Source: Tamlana crocina
GTDB taxonomy: Bacteria; Bacteroidota; Bacteroidia; Flavobacteriales; Flavobacteriaceae
Direction: 5' to 3'
DNA: 64,000 bases
Assembly (NCBI GenBank): GCA_040429635.1
Contig: CP158972.1
Location: 33,918-97,917, forward strand
Below are positions 43,245-51,465 of the stretch, piece by piece; position 1 is the stretch's first letter; each line of letters opens with the position of its first letter. Under the pieces are notes generated by a model. It was not told the origin of the DNA. It saw only the letters and a program-made list of their open reading frames with translations, and did not search any database. The position numbers and the translations under genes were made by a program.

Positions 43245-43826
43245 TTAATTTTTAAGTTGGTTAAACTTTGGCGACCCTTGAACCAATTTGGTAAGCTTGC
43301 CAATGCACAACGATTTTTTCTTTCGAGCATAGGCGTAGGTTACACCTAAACTCTTGGCTACCTCTTCCATAGATTTTATTTTAAAAGCAGCTTTTAGTAA
43401 ATCTTTGCAGGCATCGCCTAATTGGGCAAACATTTCGGCAAACAGTTTTTGTTTTTCACCAAATACCGAAGTTTCAAAAGCCAGTTCTTGGGCGTCGTCA
43501 TCTTTAGATAACACTTCCTCATTAATTGTTACCTCTTTATTGGAAGATTTTTTGAGTTCGTTTAACCACTTGCGTTTGCACAACAAAAAAAAGTAGGCAT
43601 CAAACGGACAGGTTAATTGTAATTTTTTCTGGCTGGCTTGATTATAGATAGTCATTAATGTATCCTGCACCACATCTTGAGCTTTATCGGCATCACCACT
43701 ATTCTGTTTAATGTAATTCACCACTTTGGGCACAAACTTGTCGTAAATGGCCTGTATGATAAAGGAGTTGTTTTCCAGCAATCCGTTGATGTATTTCTGG
43801 TCTTCGTGAATTTTTTTTTCGCCCAT
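43245..43826 (-). CDS. ECF-type RNA polymerase sigma factor
   Basis: 193 aa. Sigma region 2 covers about residues 20-90 (QAIYDKFVPKVVNYIKQNSG, DKAQDVVQDTLMTIY, CPFDAYFFLLCKRKWLNEL), and region 4 about 125-180 (LKAAFKIKSMEEVAKSLGVTYAYARKKKSLC), a helix-turn-helix. It is divergent from the gene at 43966. Its own upstream region lacks the shared GGGTAACAA-N13-TTGATRTAA motif, so positive autoregulation through that motif is not indicated. I infer that it reads the three plus-strand promoters described below. Confidence 0.9.
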   Translation of the reverse strand: MGEKKIHEDQKYINGLLENNSFIIQAIYDKFVPKVVNYIKQNSGDADKAQDVVQDTLMTIYNQASQKKLQLTCPFDAYFFLLCKRKWLNELKKSSNKEVTINEEVLSKDDDAQELAFETSVFGEKQKLFAEMFAQLGDACKDLLKAAFKIKSMEEVAKSLGVTYAYARKKKSLCIGKLTKLVQGSPKFNQLKN

Positions 43827-43871
43827 TAGCCCTTGTATTTGCTACTAATGTAAAAAAACTTTCAAAAAAGT

Positions 43872-43902
43872 GGGTAACAATTTTAAAAGGGTTTTGATAT
43901 AA
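43872..43902 (+). promoter_or_regulatory. Putative ECF promoter 1
   Basis: GGGTAACAA at 43872-43880, 13 bp, TTGATATAA at 43894-43902. It precedes the secreted-protein gene at 43966, leaving a leader of about 55 nt. Confidence 0.65.
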
Positions 43903-43965
43903 GGGTGTAACAGTCAAAATAAAAGACGAAACAAAAAATTAATTAATCATAAAAACTTAGAAATT

Positions 43966-44406
43966 ATGAAAACTTCAATTTTAACTATCGCAATCGTAGC
44001 CATATCATTTTTAAATGTAAACGCTACAAACAAAAACGAACCTTTTAACAGTACTGAAACTGTAGAAATTACCAGAGATGCCATTGCCCAAGTTTTTGAG
44101 TGGAAAGTAGAAACTGCCAAAAGCACCTATTCGGGCACGGCTCTATCGCTAAAGGAAGCCCAAAACATGATGGCACTTTCCAGCGCCGGTGAAATAGTAA
44201 GAGGAAAAGAAATAAAAAGTTATTTGGTTTTAAAATCTGAACTGAACAATAACGCCAAAAGAAATTATTTCTGGGAAGTGGAAACCAAAACCGGAAAAGC
44301 CAAAGGTTATGCTTCAAACAAAGCTTATGCCGATAAAATGATTGAACTAGTGGCTTCTGGCGATGCCATTGTATCTAAAATCATCATTAGTCAACCTCAA
44401 CAATAA
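43966..44406 (+). CDS. Secreted protein of unknown function
   Basis: 146 aa with a signal peptide (KTSILTIAIVAISFLNVNA). The mature protein is small and basic/hydrophobic in alternation (FEWKVETAKSTYSGTALSLKEAQ, NYFWEVETKTGKAKGYASNKAYADKMIELVASGD), with two related halves: each has an F-x-W-x-V-E-T strand followed by a helix, suggesting an internal duplication. No family was recognised. It is the first gene under the shared ECF promoter motif. Confidence 0.8.
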   Translation: MKTSILTIAIVAISFLNVNATNKNEPFNSTETVEITRDAIAQVFEWKVETAKSTYSGTALSLKEAQNMMALSSAGEIVRGKEIKSYLVLKSELNNNAKRNYFWEVETKTGKAKGYASNKAYADKMIELVASGDAIVSKIIISQPQQ

Positions 44407-44431
44407 TTTTCTATAAAAAAATCCCAAAACA

Positions 44432-44462
44432 GGGTAACAAAAAAGTTGCCCTGTTGATATAA
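44432..44462 (+). promoter_or_regulatory. Putative ECF promoter 2
   Basis: GGGTAACAA at 44432-44440, 13 bp, TTGATATAA at 44454-44462. It lies 30 bp before the lipoprotein start. CAGGGTAAC and GTTGCCCTG also form an inverted repeat here. Confidence 0.65.
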
Positions 44463-44492
44463 ACACGAATAACAATTTAAAACCAATTTATC

Positions 44493-45482
44493 ATGAAGAA
44501 TTTTAAGCACATTTTAGGAACATTATTTTTAACAGCTTTAATATTTACCAGCTGTAGCAAGAACAACGACGATGCCGATATTATCTTTTATCCTTCGGCT
44601 GAAGATTACTCAAATCTGCAAAACGAAGCATTAGAAGACCTTACCCAAAATTTCCAGTTTAATGCTGAAGACGGCTGGATAAACCTCACTTCAGAAAACG
44701 GTGTAAGCATCGGAATAAATGGTTCTTGTTTAACACAAAACGGAAGCCCAGTAACCGGACAAGTAGATTTAGAATTTGTTGAAATTTTTAGCAAAGGAAG
44801 CATGTTGGTTACCAACAAACCTACCATGGGCGTTATGCCAAACGGCGACAAAGCCTTATTGCTAACAGGTGGTGAGTTCTTTATCGAAGCAACGCAAAAC
44901 GGCGTAGCTTTAGAAACTAATTGTAATATTCAATTGGGAATTCCAACTGAATTGACCGGCGACCCAGATCCCGAAATGATCTTGTGGACAGGAACCATTG
45001 ACGAAGATGGCAACCTTGCCTGGGAAGAGAACAAGCGTGAAGACGGAACCGGCCCACAAGGCGATGGCGGTGGTGTATTCACTGAAGGAAACCAGTACTA
45101 CGCTTTTATCGGCGACTTTGGCTGGAGCAATGTAGACCGCTTTTATAACGACCCAAGACCAAAAACCACTATTCTTGTTGATGTACCAGAAGGTTACGAC
45201 AACACCAACTGCTCAGTATTTTTATCATACGATGGCGAAGACACTGGTTTAGCAAATTTAGATACTTACGACCCAGTAGATGGTTTGTTCAGTGAGCATT
45301 ACGGACAAATCCCAATCGGTTTGGAATGCCACGTTATTTTCGTAACCGAATCTGCAAACGACTGGAAATACGCCATACAAAGTGTGACTATTGTTGAAAA
45401 CGGGGTCATTACTATTACAGAAGGCGAAACTTCAATAGTAACACAATCGCAACTAGAAACCATCATTAATGGATTACCATAA
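44493..45482 (+). CDS. Lipoprotein of unknown function
   Basis: 329-aa predicted lipoprotein: leader FKHILGTLFLTALIFTSC with lipobox FTSC. The mature part looks all-beta, with a domain about 60-150 (INLTSENGVSIGINGSCLTQ, GQVDLEFVEIFSKGSMLVTN) and a second one towards the C-terminus (TTILVDVPEGYDNTNCSVFL, GLECHVIFVTESANDWKYAI). Similar 'DEFGVSI..G..V.V.. EIY..GDML' repeats occur in surface lipoproteins of Bacteroidota, but I cannot name the family. Controlled by ECF promoter 2 by inference; followed by a strong terminator. Confidence 0.8.
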   Translation: MKNFKHILGTLFLTALIFTSCSKNNDDADIIFYPSAEDYSNLQNEALEDLTQNFQFNAEDGWINLTSENGVSIGINGSCLTQNGSPVTGQVDLEFVEIFSKGSMLVTNKPTMGVMPNGDKALLLTGGEFFIEATQNGVALETNCNIQLGIPTELTGDPDPEMILWTGTIDEDGNLAWEENKREDGTGPQGDGGGVFTEGNQYYAFIGDFGWSNVDRFYNDPRPKTTILVDVPEGYDNTNCSVFLSYDGEDTGLANLDTYDPVDGLFSEHYGQIPIGLECHVIFVTESANDWKYAIQSVTIVENGVITITEGETSIVTQSQLETIINGLP

Positions 45483-45537
45483 ACGTCTGCCAGTATAGAA
45501 CCTACTTGTTATGGAGCCCTCACTTTAACCTACTCAC

Positions 45538-45568
45538 AAAAGCCAGAAACCAACCGTTTCTGGCTTTT
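45538..45568 (+). terminator. Terminator after the lipoprotein gene
   Basis: 13-bp perfect stem AAAAGCCAGAAAC/GTTTCTGGCTTTT, loop CAACC, then CCTTTT. Confidence 0.88.
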
Positions 45569-45576
45569 CCTTTTAA

Positions 45577-45607
45577 GGGTAACAAATTCAGCCCTTGGTT
45601 GATGTAA
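45577..45607 (+). promoter_or_regulatory. Putative ECF promoter 3
   Basis: GGGTAACAA at 45577-45585, 13 bp, TTGATGTAA at 45599-45607. It precedes the 35-aa ORF and the PKD-CHAT-retropepsin-regulator genes. Being just after a terminator, it must drive a separate transcript. Confidence 0.65.
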
Positions 45608-45611
45608 TAAT

Positions 45612-45719
45612 ATGAAGAAAATGGTTTACATAATAATCGTTATCTGTATTGTTTTAATCATCATAGCTAACCTAATTATTATAATAACAAACGTCAAAAC
45701 GCAGCTTGGCTCATGTTAA
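45612..45719 (+). CDS. Hydrophobic microprotein, 35 aa (candidate)
   Basis: ATG 45612 to TAA 45717-45719. A basic start (KKMVY) is followed by an Ile/Val-rich membrane segment of about 20 residues and a polar tail NVKTQLGSC. No family is known to me. It is the first open frame of the PKD-CHAT transcript. Its ATG lies only 5 nt after the promoter -10 element, so the first codon may coincide with the transcript start; an internal ATG at 45621 is an alternative. Runs of Ile codons are easy to obtain in AT-rich DNA, so it may be only leader sequence. Confidence 0.4.
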   Translation: MKKMVYIIIVICIVLIIIANLIIIITNVKTQLGSC

Positions 45720-45765
45720 AACAGCTCTTTTTGTATATTTAACAACCACTAAACTTGAATCTACT

Positions 45766-47718
45766 ATGAAAACTTACTTATTTACCATATTTTGTTTAGC
45801 AAGTTTTATATGTTCTTCGGCCCAAGAAATCCTGAACGATACTTTGGCCAGAACAGCCACCATAAAAACGGAAATCAATGAGAATTTGGTGATGTTTAAT
45901 CCAGAAACGCCCGAATTACAACAAATTGCCGGAGCGCCAAAAGCCTTTTACACCCATTATTGGGAGTTTGGCGACGGCCACTTCAGCACCGAAGAAAACC
46001 CCAAACATATTTATAAGGAAAAAGGCGAATACGAAGTAAAACTTTGGGCCACCAACAATTACGATACCGGAAAACCACCCACATCCCGTCCTAAAAAAGT
46101 AAACGTAAATTCGGTTTCTGCAGATTACGAAGAAACAGCTTCAATGGATGAAGATTTCATTTTAAAACGCAACCGCGAACCTGTTCCGGATCAAGACATG
46201 GTGCTAATCGTACGGTACAAAAACCCAAAGGGCTACGAAACCAACGGTAAAATTTATTTGTTTTACAACGAACAGAAATTTAAAGCCGATAATTTCGAAA
46301 TTTTGGATACCAGAACTTATCACGGCGAAAAATCGGTTTCAACTGAGGGTTTTGCTTTCACTCATAAAACTGATGACGACAACACACTTTTGGCGTCAAC
46401 AAATAAATTTAGGATTGAAAAACAGCAAATTCTACAAGATTCCACCGAAAAAACCAATTTGCCACTTACCATTTCCGAAGCAAAATCGCTATACCGCAAC
46501 TGGCAAGTTTTAGAGTTTGATGGTATGCAACCCGAAGAAGAACGCAATATGTTTTTCACTTTAAAAACCACACCCGAAATGGTAAAAGATACCAGTGCCA
46601 TTATTTCGGTACGCGGCGTTTACGTGCCCGATGCCAATTACGACGACCACAAGGTAAAAGACATGGAAATGGAAATCGTGACCTCGCACGACCCCAACAA
46701 AATGTCATCTAACGGCACTTTGATGAATTACCGATTGGTCCGTTTTAAAACCTTAAAATACAAGATCAAATTTCAAAATAACGGTGAAGGTCCCGCACGC
46801 ACCATTCGGCTGGAAACCGATATTCCGGATATGTTGGACAAATCGACCATCGAAGTCACCGATATGTACCCCAAATGCGACATCTGCCCCAAACGCGACG
46901 TGCTTTACAGTTGTTTGGACACCGCGTATACCGACACCCAAGCCATTTTCACTTTTAAAAATATTTACCTGCCGGGCAGCGAACAAAAAAACGTAAAGGA
47001 ATACGATAGTACTAAAGGCTTCGTAAAATACAAAATCCAGTTTGCCAAAGATTTCCATAAGAAAAAAACCAAAAGTCGCACGGCCATTATTTTTGACAAA
47101 AACGAACCCATTATCACCAATTATTCCACAACCCGATTTATGCCCGGCATTTCCATTGGCGCTAAAGTGGGCTACAATTCGTTTTCAGATTTAAGAAACT
47201 CTAAAAGTTACTTTTTCGGCGCGACCATTTCTCCGTACAAATCGTACCGCTGGTATTGGCAAGTGGAACTTATGAATAACTTTCACAAATACGATGCCGA
47301 CACTCAAGCTGAAGAAGGAATTGTTCAGGATGCCTCTGGCTTTCGGTTTAGGCAGCGCACCACCACCAATACATCTTACGAAAATATAGATTGGGACGTA
47401 CCCGTTTTATTGCGTTGTAACCTTAACAACTATATTGGTTTAGGCGCAGGACTGCAAAACACTATTTCGGTTAGCGAAAAACAACAGCAAGATATTTTAA
47501 TTGAGCGTTATGAAGGCGTACAGCCCGATGCGCCCGTGTTCGAAACCGAAGAAGAAAGCAACGAAGTTAGCAACTCCTTCACCAATATACGAACAGGGTT
47601 ACTGTTTGAGGTCACCGCAGGTTTTGCGCGCATTGGCCCGAGTTTGGGCGCCCGCTATATTATGAATTTTGAAAACGATTTTAACTATTGGCAGTTTTAT
47701 GCCATTTGGAAATTTTGA
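45766..47718 (+). CDS. PKD-domain protein with C-terminal outer-membrane barrel
   Basis: 650 aa. Signal peptide KTYLFTIFCLASFICSSAQ, a PKD domain at about 40-115 (YWEFGDGHFSTEENPKHIYK), a central beta region with a DUF11-like segment (KYKIKFQNNGEGPARTIRLE, about 350-440), and about 195 C-terminal residues that look like an outer-membrane barrel (SIGAKVGYNSFSD ... YWQFYAIWKF with terminal Phe). This would place PKD and DUF11-like domains in the periplasm. It is the first large gene of the operon with CHAT, retropepsin and response regulator. Start ATG 45766 is chosen at the signal peptide; the frame opens at a TTG at 45706. Confidence 0.82.
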   Translation: MKTYLFTIFCLASFICSSAQEILNDTLARTATIKTEINENLVMFNPETPELQQIAGAPKAFYTHYWEFGDGHFSTEENPKHIYKEKGEYEVKLWATNNYDTGKPPTSRPKKVNVNSVSADYEETASMDEDFILKRNREPVPDQDMVLIVRYKNPKGYETNGKIYLFYNEQKFKADNFEILDTRTYHGEKSVSTEGFAFTHKTDDDNTLLASTNKFRIEKQQILQDSTEKTNLPLTISEAKSLYRNWQVLEFDGMQPEEERNMFFTLKTTPEMVKDTSAIISVRGVYVPDANYDDHKVKDMEMEIVTSHDPNKMSSNGTLMNYRLVRFKTLKYKIKFQNNGEGPARTIRLETDIPDMLDKSTIEVTDMYPKCDICPKRDVLYSCLDTAYTDTQAIFTFKNIYLPGSEQKNVKEYDSTKGFVKYKIQFAKDFHKKKTKSRTAIIFDKNEPIITNYSTTRFMPGISIGAKVGYNSFSDLRNSKSYFFGATISPYKSYRWYWQVELMNNFHKYDADTQAEEGIVQDASGFRFRQRTTTNTSYENIDWDVPVLLRCNLNNYIGLGAGLQNTISVSEKQQQDILIERYEGVQPDAPVFETEEESNEVSNSFTNIRTGLLFEVTAGFARIGPSLGARYIMNFENDFNYWQFYAIWKF

Positions 47719-47748
47719 ATTTAAAGCTCCTTTGGCATATCACTTAAA

Positions 47749-50322
47749 ATGAAAAAACTATGTTTTCTTTTTATGTTCCTCTGCGCTTTCAGTTTTTCAC
47801 AAAATCTGGAAGAGCAAATTTATGTGGCTGCCGAAAACTTTATCGCAAATAAAAATGACGCTTCATTCAATATTTTAAACAAAAAAGAACATCAATTTAA
47901 AAACCTAGCCGTTACCAAAGACGAGCATTTGGCTTTAGTGTTTTTACAATGCCATAAAGGGTTTTATCTCGATTCGCAGGCGAAACTAAAAGAAGCCATC
48001 ACCACTTTTGAAGACGCTTTAAAACGCTTTAACCAACACCAGCTTTCAAATATTTCAGATTTTGATATTATTGAAAGCTGCATGATGCCATTGGGCAACC
48101 TTTACACCAAAACGGGCGATTTTACCAATGCCGAAAGCACCATAAAGCAGTACATTTTTTTAGCCGAAAAAAATAAAAACACCAAACACCAAATCAGTGG
48201 CGCCATTAACCTAGCCAAACTGTACCAAACGCTAGGACGGCACAAAACCGTTTTAAAAATTACCTCAGAATACGCACAGAACTCCAACGCCACAAAGTCC
48301 CAACAACAAAAATTAATTGAAATAAAACTTGACAGCCAAATGAAACTTGGTCTGATTTCAAACGATGGCAACTCACCCAAATTTCTTGACGGCGAACAGA
48401 AATACAAACTGGCTTTGCAAAAAGGCAATTACAAAGAAGCCCTTTTGGAATTCGAAAAAGTTAAAACGAAAGCACTTTCGGAAGACAATCTATCGAAACG
48501 GAATTTGGCAAAACTTTACGTTGAGAAAGCTCAATTGCTTGTGCTTTTAAAGCAAAATGACAAAGCCGCACAAAGTTTAAACACCGCCATAACTGTTTTA
48601 ATTCCGAATTTTAAAGAAGGATCATTTCCCCAGAAAACCGATTTATACGCCGAAAACACCTTTATCGACATTTTTGATTTATACGCTGAAATTGCTCCGA
48701 ATACCGAAACGGCGCTTAATTATTTCGACCTTAGTTTTTATGTTTCAGAATTACTGCGAAGTAGCTGGACTGCACAGGAAACCAAAATATTAAACCAGTC
48801 GGCCACCAGAATCCGTAGTGAAAAATGTATCGATTTACTTTTCAACACTTTTCAAAAAACGAAAAACGATTCCATTGCCTTCAAAGCCCTTCAGTATGCC
48901 GAAAACAGCAAAGCATCATCTTTAATGGATATGTTTTTGAAAAAGCAACGTTTAAAAAAATTCCCAAACGACACCCTTTTACAAAACGAATTTAGGCTCC
49001 TCAAAAAACAAGAACATGTCACCAGTTTATTGGTTAAAGAACAATTGGGCAATAACCGCGTTTCAAAAATAAATGAGTACAATAAAACGCTCAGTCAAAT
49101 TAGTTTGGATTTAAAAACGCTGCAACAGACTATTTCAAAAGCATATCCTTCTGAACAAAATCAGTTTTCGCTATTAGAATTGCAACAAAAATTACAAAAA
49201 GACTATGCTATTTTAGTTGAATATTTCTACGGAAAACATCACATTTATCAATTTATAGTTTCAGCACAGGGTATTGATTTTTTCCGCATCACCAAAACTC
49301 CAAAAATCGAAAAAAACATTGTTGATTTCATCAATCTTTTTAACGAACCAAGCACTATTAATAATGATATTCCGCACTTTACAAATCAGGCTTTCGGAAT
49401 ATTCAAACTTCTGAATTTACAAAAGGTTATTAACCATAAAAATGTATTATTTATTACCGACGGGCTCCTAAACTTTATTCCGTTCGATGCTCTGCTCACC
49501 CAAGAAACAAAAACCACAGTTTTTGAAAAAATGCCTTTTGTAGTCCGTTCAAACCACTTAGCCTTTGCCGCGAGCATAGCCATGTATTTGAATACCGAAA
49601 CCGCATCAAACAACAGAAATGTTTTGGGCATTTTTCCGGTTTTTGAGGGCAGCAGCCAAGCTTTAACCTTTTCGAAAGCTGAAGCCGAAGTACTTAAAGA
49701 TGAAATGGACGCCACACTTTTGATGCATGCCGAAGCCAGCAAACACGATTTCATTAAAAAAGGTGGAAATTATGGTATTTTACACCTCTCCACCCACGCT
49801 CAAAGTGGTGATGTTGTCAATCCCGCCAGTATTTCATTTTATGATGAAGACCTTGCTTTAAACGAACTTTATGCGCTCGACCTAAACAGCAGTTTGGTCG
49901 TTTTAAGTGCCTGCGAAACAGGCATTGGCAAACTTTACAAATCGGAAGGTGCCATGAGCATTGCCCGTGGTTTTCAGTATGCTGGGGCACAAAGTGTATT
50001 GTTTTCCCTTTGGCAGATAAACGACCTCTCTACCTCGCAAATTATGCAGTCGTTTTATACAAATTTTAGCGAGCACCATTCGGCATTTGTTGCTAATAGC
50101 CAATCGAAAACGGAATATTTAGACAACGAGTCCATCAGCAACATCAAAAAATCACCCTACTATTGGAGTGCCTTTGTTTATTACGGGTCGTTGGACATAG
50201 AAAAAGAACAAAACTTACATTTTTATGTCATTTTTGGGATACTTTTACTTTTTATTGCCCTATTTTTAGTCTTCAAAAGAAAACGATATGGCAGCAACAC
50301 TTCAACAATTCCTTCTCGATAA
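47749..50322 (+). CDS. TPR-CHAT protease, membrane-anchored in the periplasm
   Basis: 857 aa. Signal peptide KKLCFLFMFLCAFSFSQ; TPR-like helices from about 25 to 400; coiled stretch about 400-480; CHAT caspase-like domain about 490-815 with both catalytic residues, His683 (ILHLSTHAQSG) and Cys722 (LVVLSACETGIG), and the following EGAMSIARGFQYAGAQSVLFSLW; one transmembrane helix at 824-842; and a basic tail KRKRYG. Predicted topology is periplasmic protease with a short cytoplasmic tail. CHAT proteins are cysteine peptidases (for example separase and TPR-CHAT/Craspase), but periplasmic targets are unknown. The 3' end overlaps the retropepsin gene by 35 bp. Confidence 0.9.
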   Translation: MKKLCFLFMFLCAFSFSQNLEEQIYVAAENFIANKNDASFNILNKKEHQFKNLAVTKDEHLALVFLQCHKGFYLDSQAKLKEAITTFEDALKRFNQHQLSNISDFDIIESCMMPLGNLYTKTGDFTNAESTIKQYIFLAEKNKNTKHQISGAINLAKLYQTLGRHKTVLKITSEYAQNSNATKSQQQKLIEIKLDSQMKLGLISNDGNSPKFLDGEQKYKLALQKGNYKEALLEFEKVKTKALSEDNLSKRNLAKLYVEKAQLLVLLKQNDKAAQSLNTAITVLIPNFKEGSFPQKTDLYAENTFIDIFDLYAEIAPNTETALNYFDLSFYVSELLRSSWTAQETKILNQSATRIRSEKCIDLLFNTFQKTKNDSIAFKALQYAENSKASSLMDMFLKKQRLKKFPNDTLLQNEFRLLKKQEHVTSLLVKEQLGNNRVSKINEYNKTLSQISLDLKTLQQTISKAYPSEQNQFSLLELQQKLQKDYAILVEYFYGKHHIYQFIVSAQGIDFFRITKTPKIEKNIVDFINLFNEPSTINNDIPHFTNQAFGIFKLLNLQKVINHKNVLFITDGLLNFIPFDALLTQETKTTVFEKMPFVVRSNHLAFAASIAMYLNTETASNNRNVLGIFPVFEGSSQALTFSKAEAEVLKDEMDATLLMHAEASKHDFIKKGGNYGILHLSTHAQSGDVVNPASISFYDEDLALNELYALDLNSSLVVLSACETGIGKLYKSEGAMSIARGFQYAGAQSVLFSLWQINDLSTSQIMQSFYTNFSEHHSAFVANSQSKTEYLDNESISNIKKSPYYWSAFVYYGSLDIEKEQNLHFYVIFGILLLFIALFLVFKRKRYGSNTSTIPSR

Positions 50323-50731
50323 AGGCTATACCAAGGTAAAGCTGCATCTTACCAAAACCAACCACTTTGAAATTAAGGCTAGTATTAACGGCAAAAAGGG
50401 CCGTTTTATTTTAGATACCGGAGCCTCCAGCTCTTGCGTTGGTTTTGAAGGCATTGAAACCTTTAAATTAAAAGCCGAAGATTCTATGATTAAAGCTGCC
50501 GGCGCTGGCGCGATAAATATGGAAACCAAAATGGCAAAAAAAAACAAGGTAAAAATTGGTAAATGGAGCAACAACAAAATTGTTTTGGTGCTTTTTAACC
50601 TTACCCACGTCAATACCGCTTTGATAGACCACAACTCCAAACCTGTTGATGGCATTATTGGTGCCGACATTTTAAAAAAAGCCAAAGCTGTTATTGATTA
50701 CGAAAAGAAATATTTATATTTAAGAATCTAA
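50288..50731 (+). CDS. Retropepsin-like aspartic protease (clan AA)
   Basis: 147 aa, no signal peptide, so probably cytoplasmic. A single retropepsin unit: RFILDTGASSSCVGFEG with the catalytic Asp43-Thr-Gly-Ala, a flap region (AAGAGAINMETKMA), and the conserved GIIGADIL at 122-129. As in retroviral protease and Ddi1, a homodimer is needed for the active site. It overlaps the CHAT gene by 35 bp in another frame, which indicates translational coupling and a shared function. The target is unknown. Confidence 0.87.
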   Translation: MAATLQQFLLDKGYTKVKLHLTKTNHFEIKASINGKKGRFILDTGASSSCVGFEGIETFKLKAEDSMIKAAGAGAINMETKMAKKNKVKIGKWSNNKIVLVLFNLTHVNTALIDHNSKPVDGIIGADILKKAKAVIDYEKKYLYLRI

Positions 50732-50770
50732 CTATAACGTTAATTGATTAATCACTCTCTCTAAATCTTA

Positions 50771-51403
50771 ATGAATACTTCTATTTTAATAGCAGACGAC
50801 CATCCGCTGATGCTTCGTGGCCTCACCGATTTTTTAACTTCCCAAGGTTACAATATTGTTGGCAGTGCCGAAGACGGCAATGCGGCATACAATCTTATTG
50901 TAAAGCTTAAGCCCGAAATTGCCATTCTTGACATTAGGATGCCCTTAAAATCAGGATTGGAAATTGCCGAAGCCTGTCAAAAAAACCATTTACCAACAAA
51001 AATTATCCTGATAACTTTCGATAAGGAAGAAGAACTGTACGACCAAGCCAAGGCCTTTAACGTTTACGGCTATATTTTAAAAGAGTTTGCCATTGAAGAA
51101 ATTGAAGCTTGCATTAAACATGTTGTAAACGGCACACCTTATTTTAGTGAAGAAATTGCCGAATACTTGAAGGCCAGCCAAACGGCATTAAGACCTGAAA
51201 TTTTAGATTTATTGACAAAATCTGAAATAAAAATAGTCAAACTGATTTCTGAAAACTATACCAGCCAAGAAATAGCCGACGAGTTATCTATTTCTGTAAG
51301 AACCGTTGATAAACACAGAAGCAACATAGTCCATAAACTAAAATTGGACAACAAACCCACTTCACTTTTCGTTTGGGCCAATAAAAACAAGGATTTTTTA
51401 TAG
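50771..51403 (+). CDS. LuxR/NarL-type response regulator (orphan)
   Basis: 210 aa. Receiver domain 1-120 with Asp9, Asp10, the phospho-acceptor Asp54 (ILDIRMP), Thr82 and Lys104 all present, then a LuxR-type HTH at about 147-200 (LTKSEIKIVKLISENYTSQE, IADELSISVRTVDKHRSNIV). No histidine kinase is encoded nearby, so its phospho-donor is elsewhere. It is 39 bp after the retropepsin gene and is probably the last gene of that operon. The two palindromes just after its stop are natural candidate binding sites. Confidence 0.93.
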   Translation: MNTSILIADDHPLMLRGLTDFLTSQGYNIVGSAEDGNAAYNLIVKLKPEIAILDIRMPLKSGLEIAEACQKNHLPTKIILITFDKEEELYDQAKAFNVYGYILKEFAIEEIEACIKHVVNGTPYFSEEIAEYLKASQTALRPEILDLLTKSEIKIVKLISENYTSQEIADELSISVRTVDKHRSNIVHKLKLDNKPTSLFVWANKNKDFL

Positions 51404-51413
51404 TTTTTAACAG

Positions 51414-51433
51414 AATACGTAGTTGTACGTATT
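51414..51433. promoter_or_regulatory. 20-bp palindromic operator 1
   Basis: AATACGTA-GTTG-TACGTATT, perfect 8-bp arms, 10 bp after the regulator stop and 21 bp before the -7 box at 51455. Confidence 0.6.
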
Positions 51434-51434
51434 T

Positions 51435-51462
51435 TTTGTATGGAAAATATTAACTATATTTA
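51435..51462 (+). promoter_or_regulatory. Promoter of unit 1
   Basis: TTTG at 51435-51438 and TATATTTA at 51455-51462, one base off the TAnnTTTG consensus. Spacing (16 bp) is a little short, which would fit a promoter needing an activator at the adjacent palindrome. Confidence 0.5.
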
Positions 51463-51465
51463 CAG

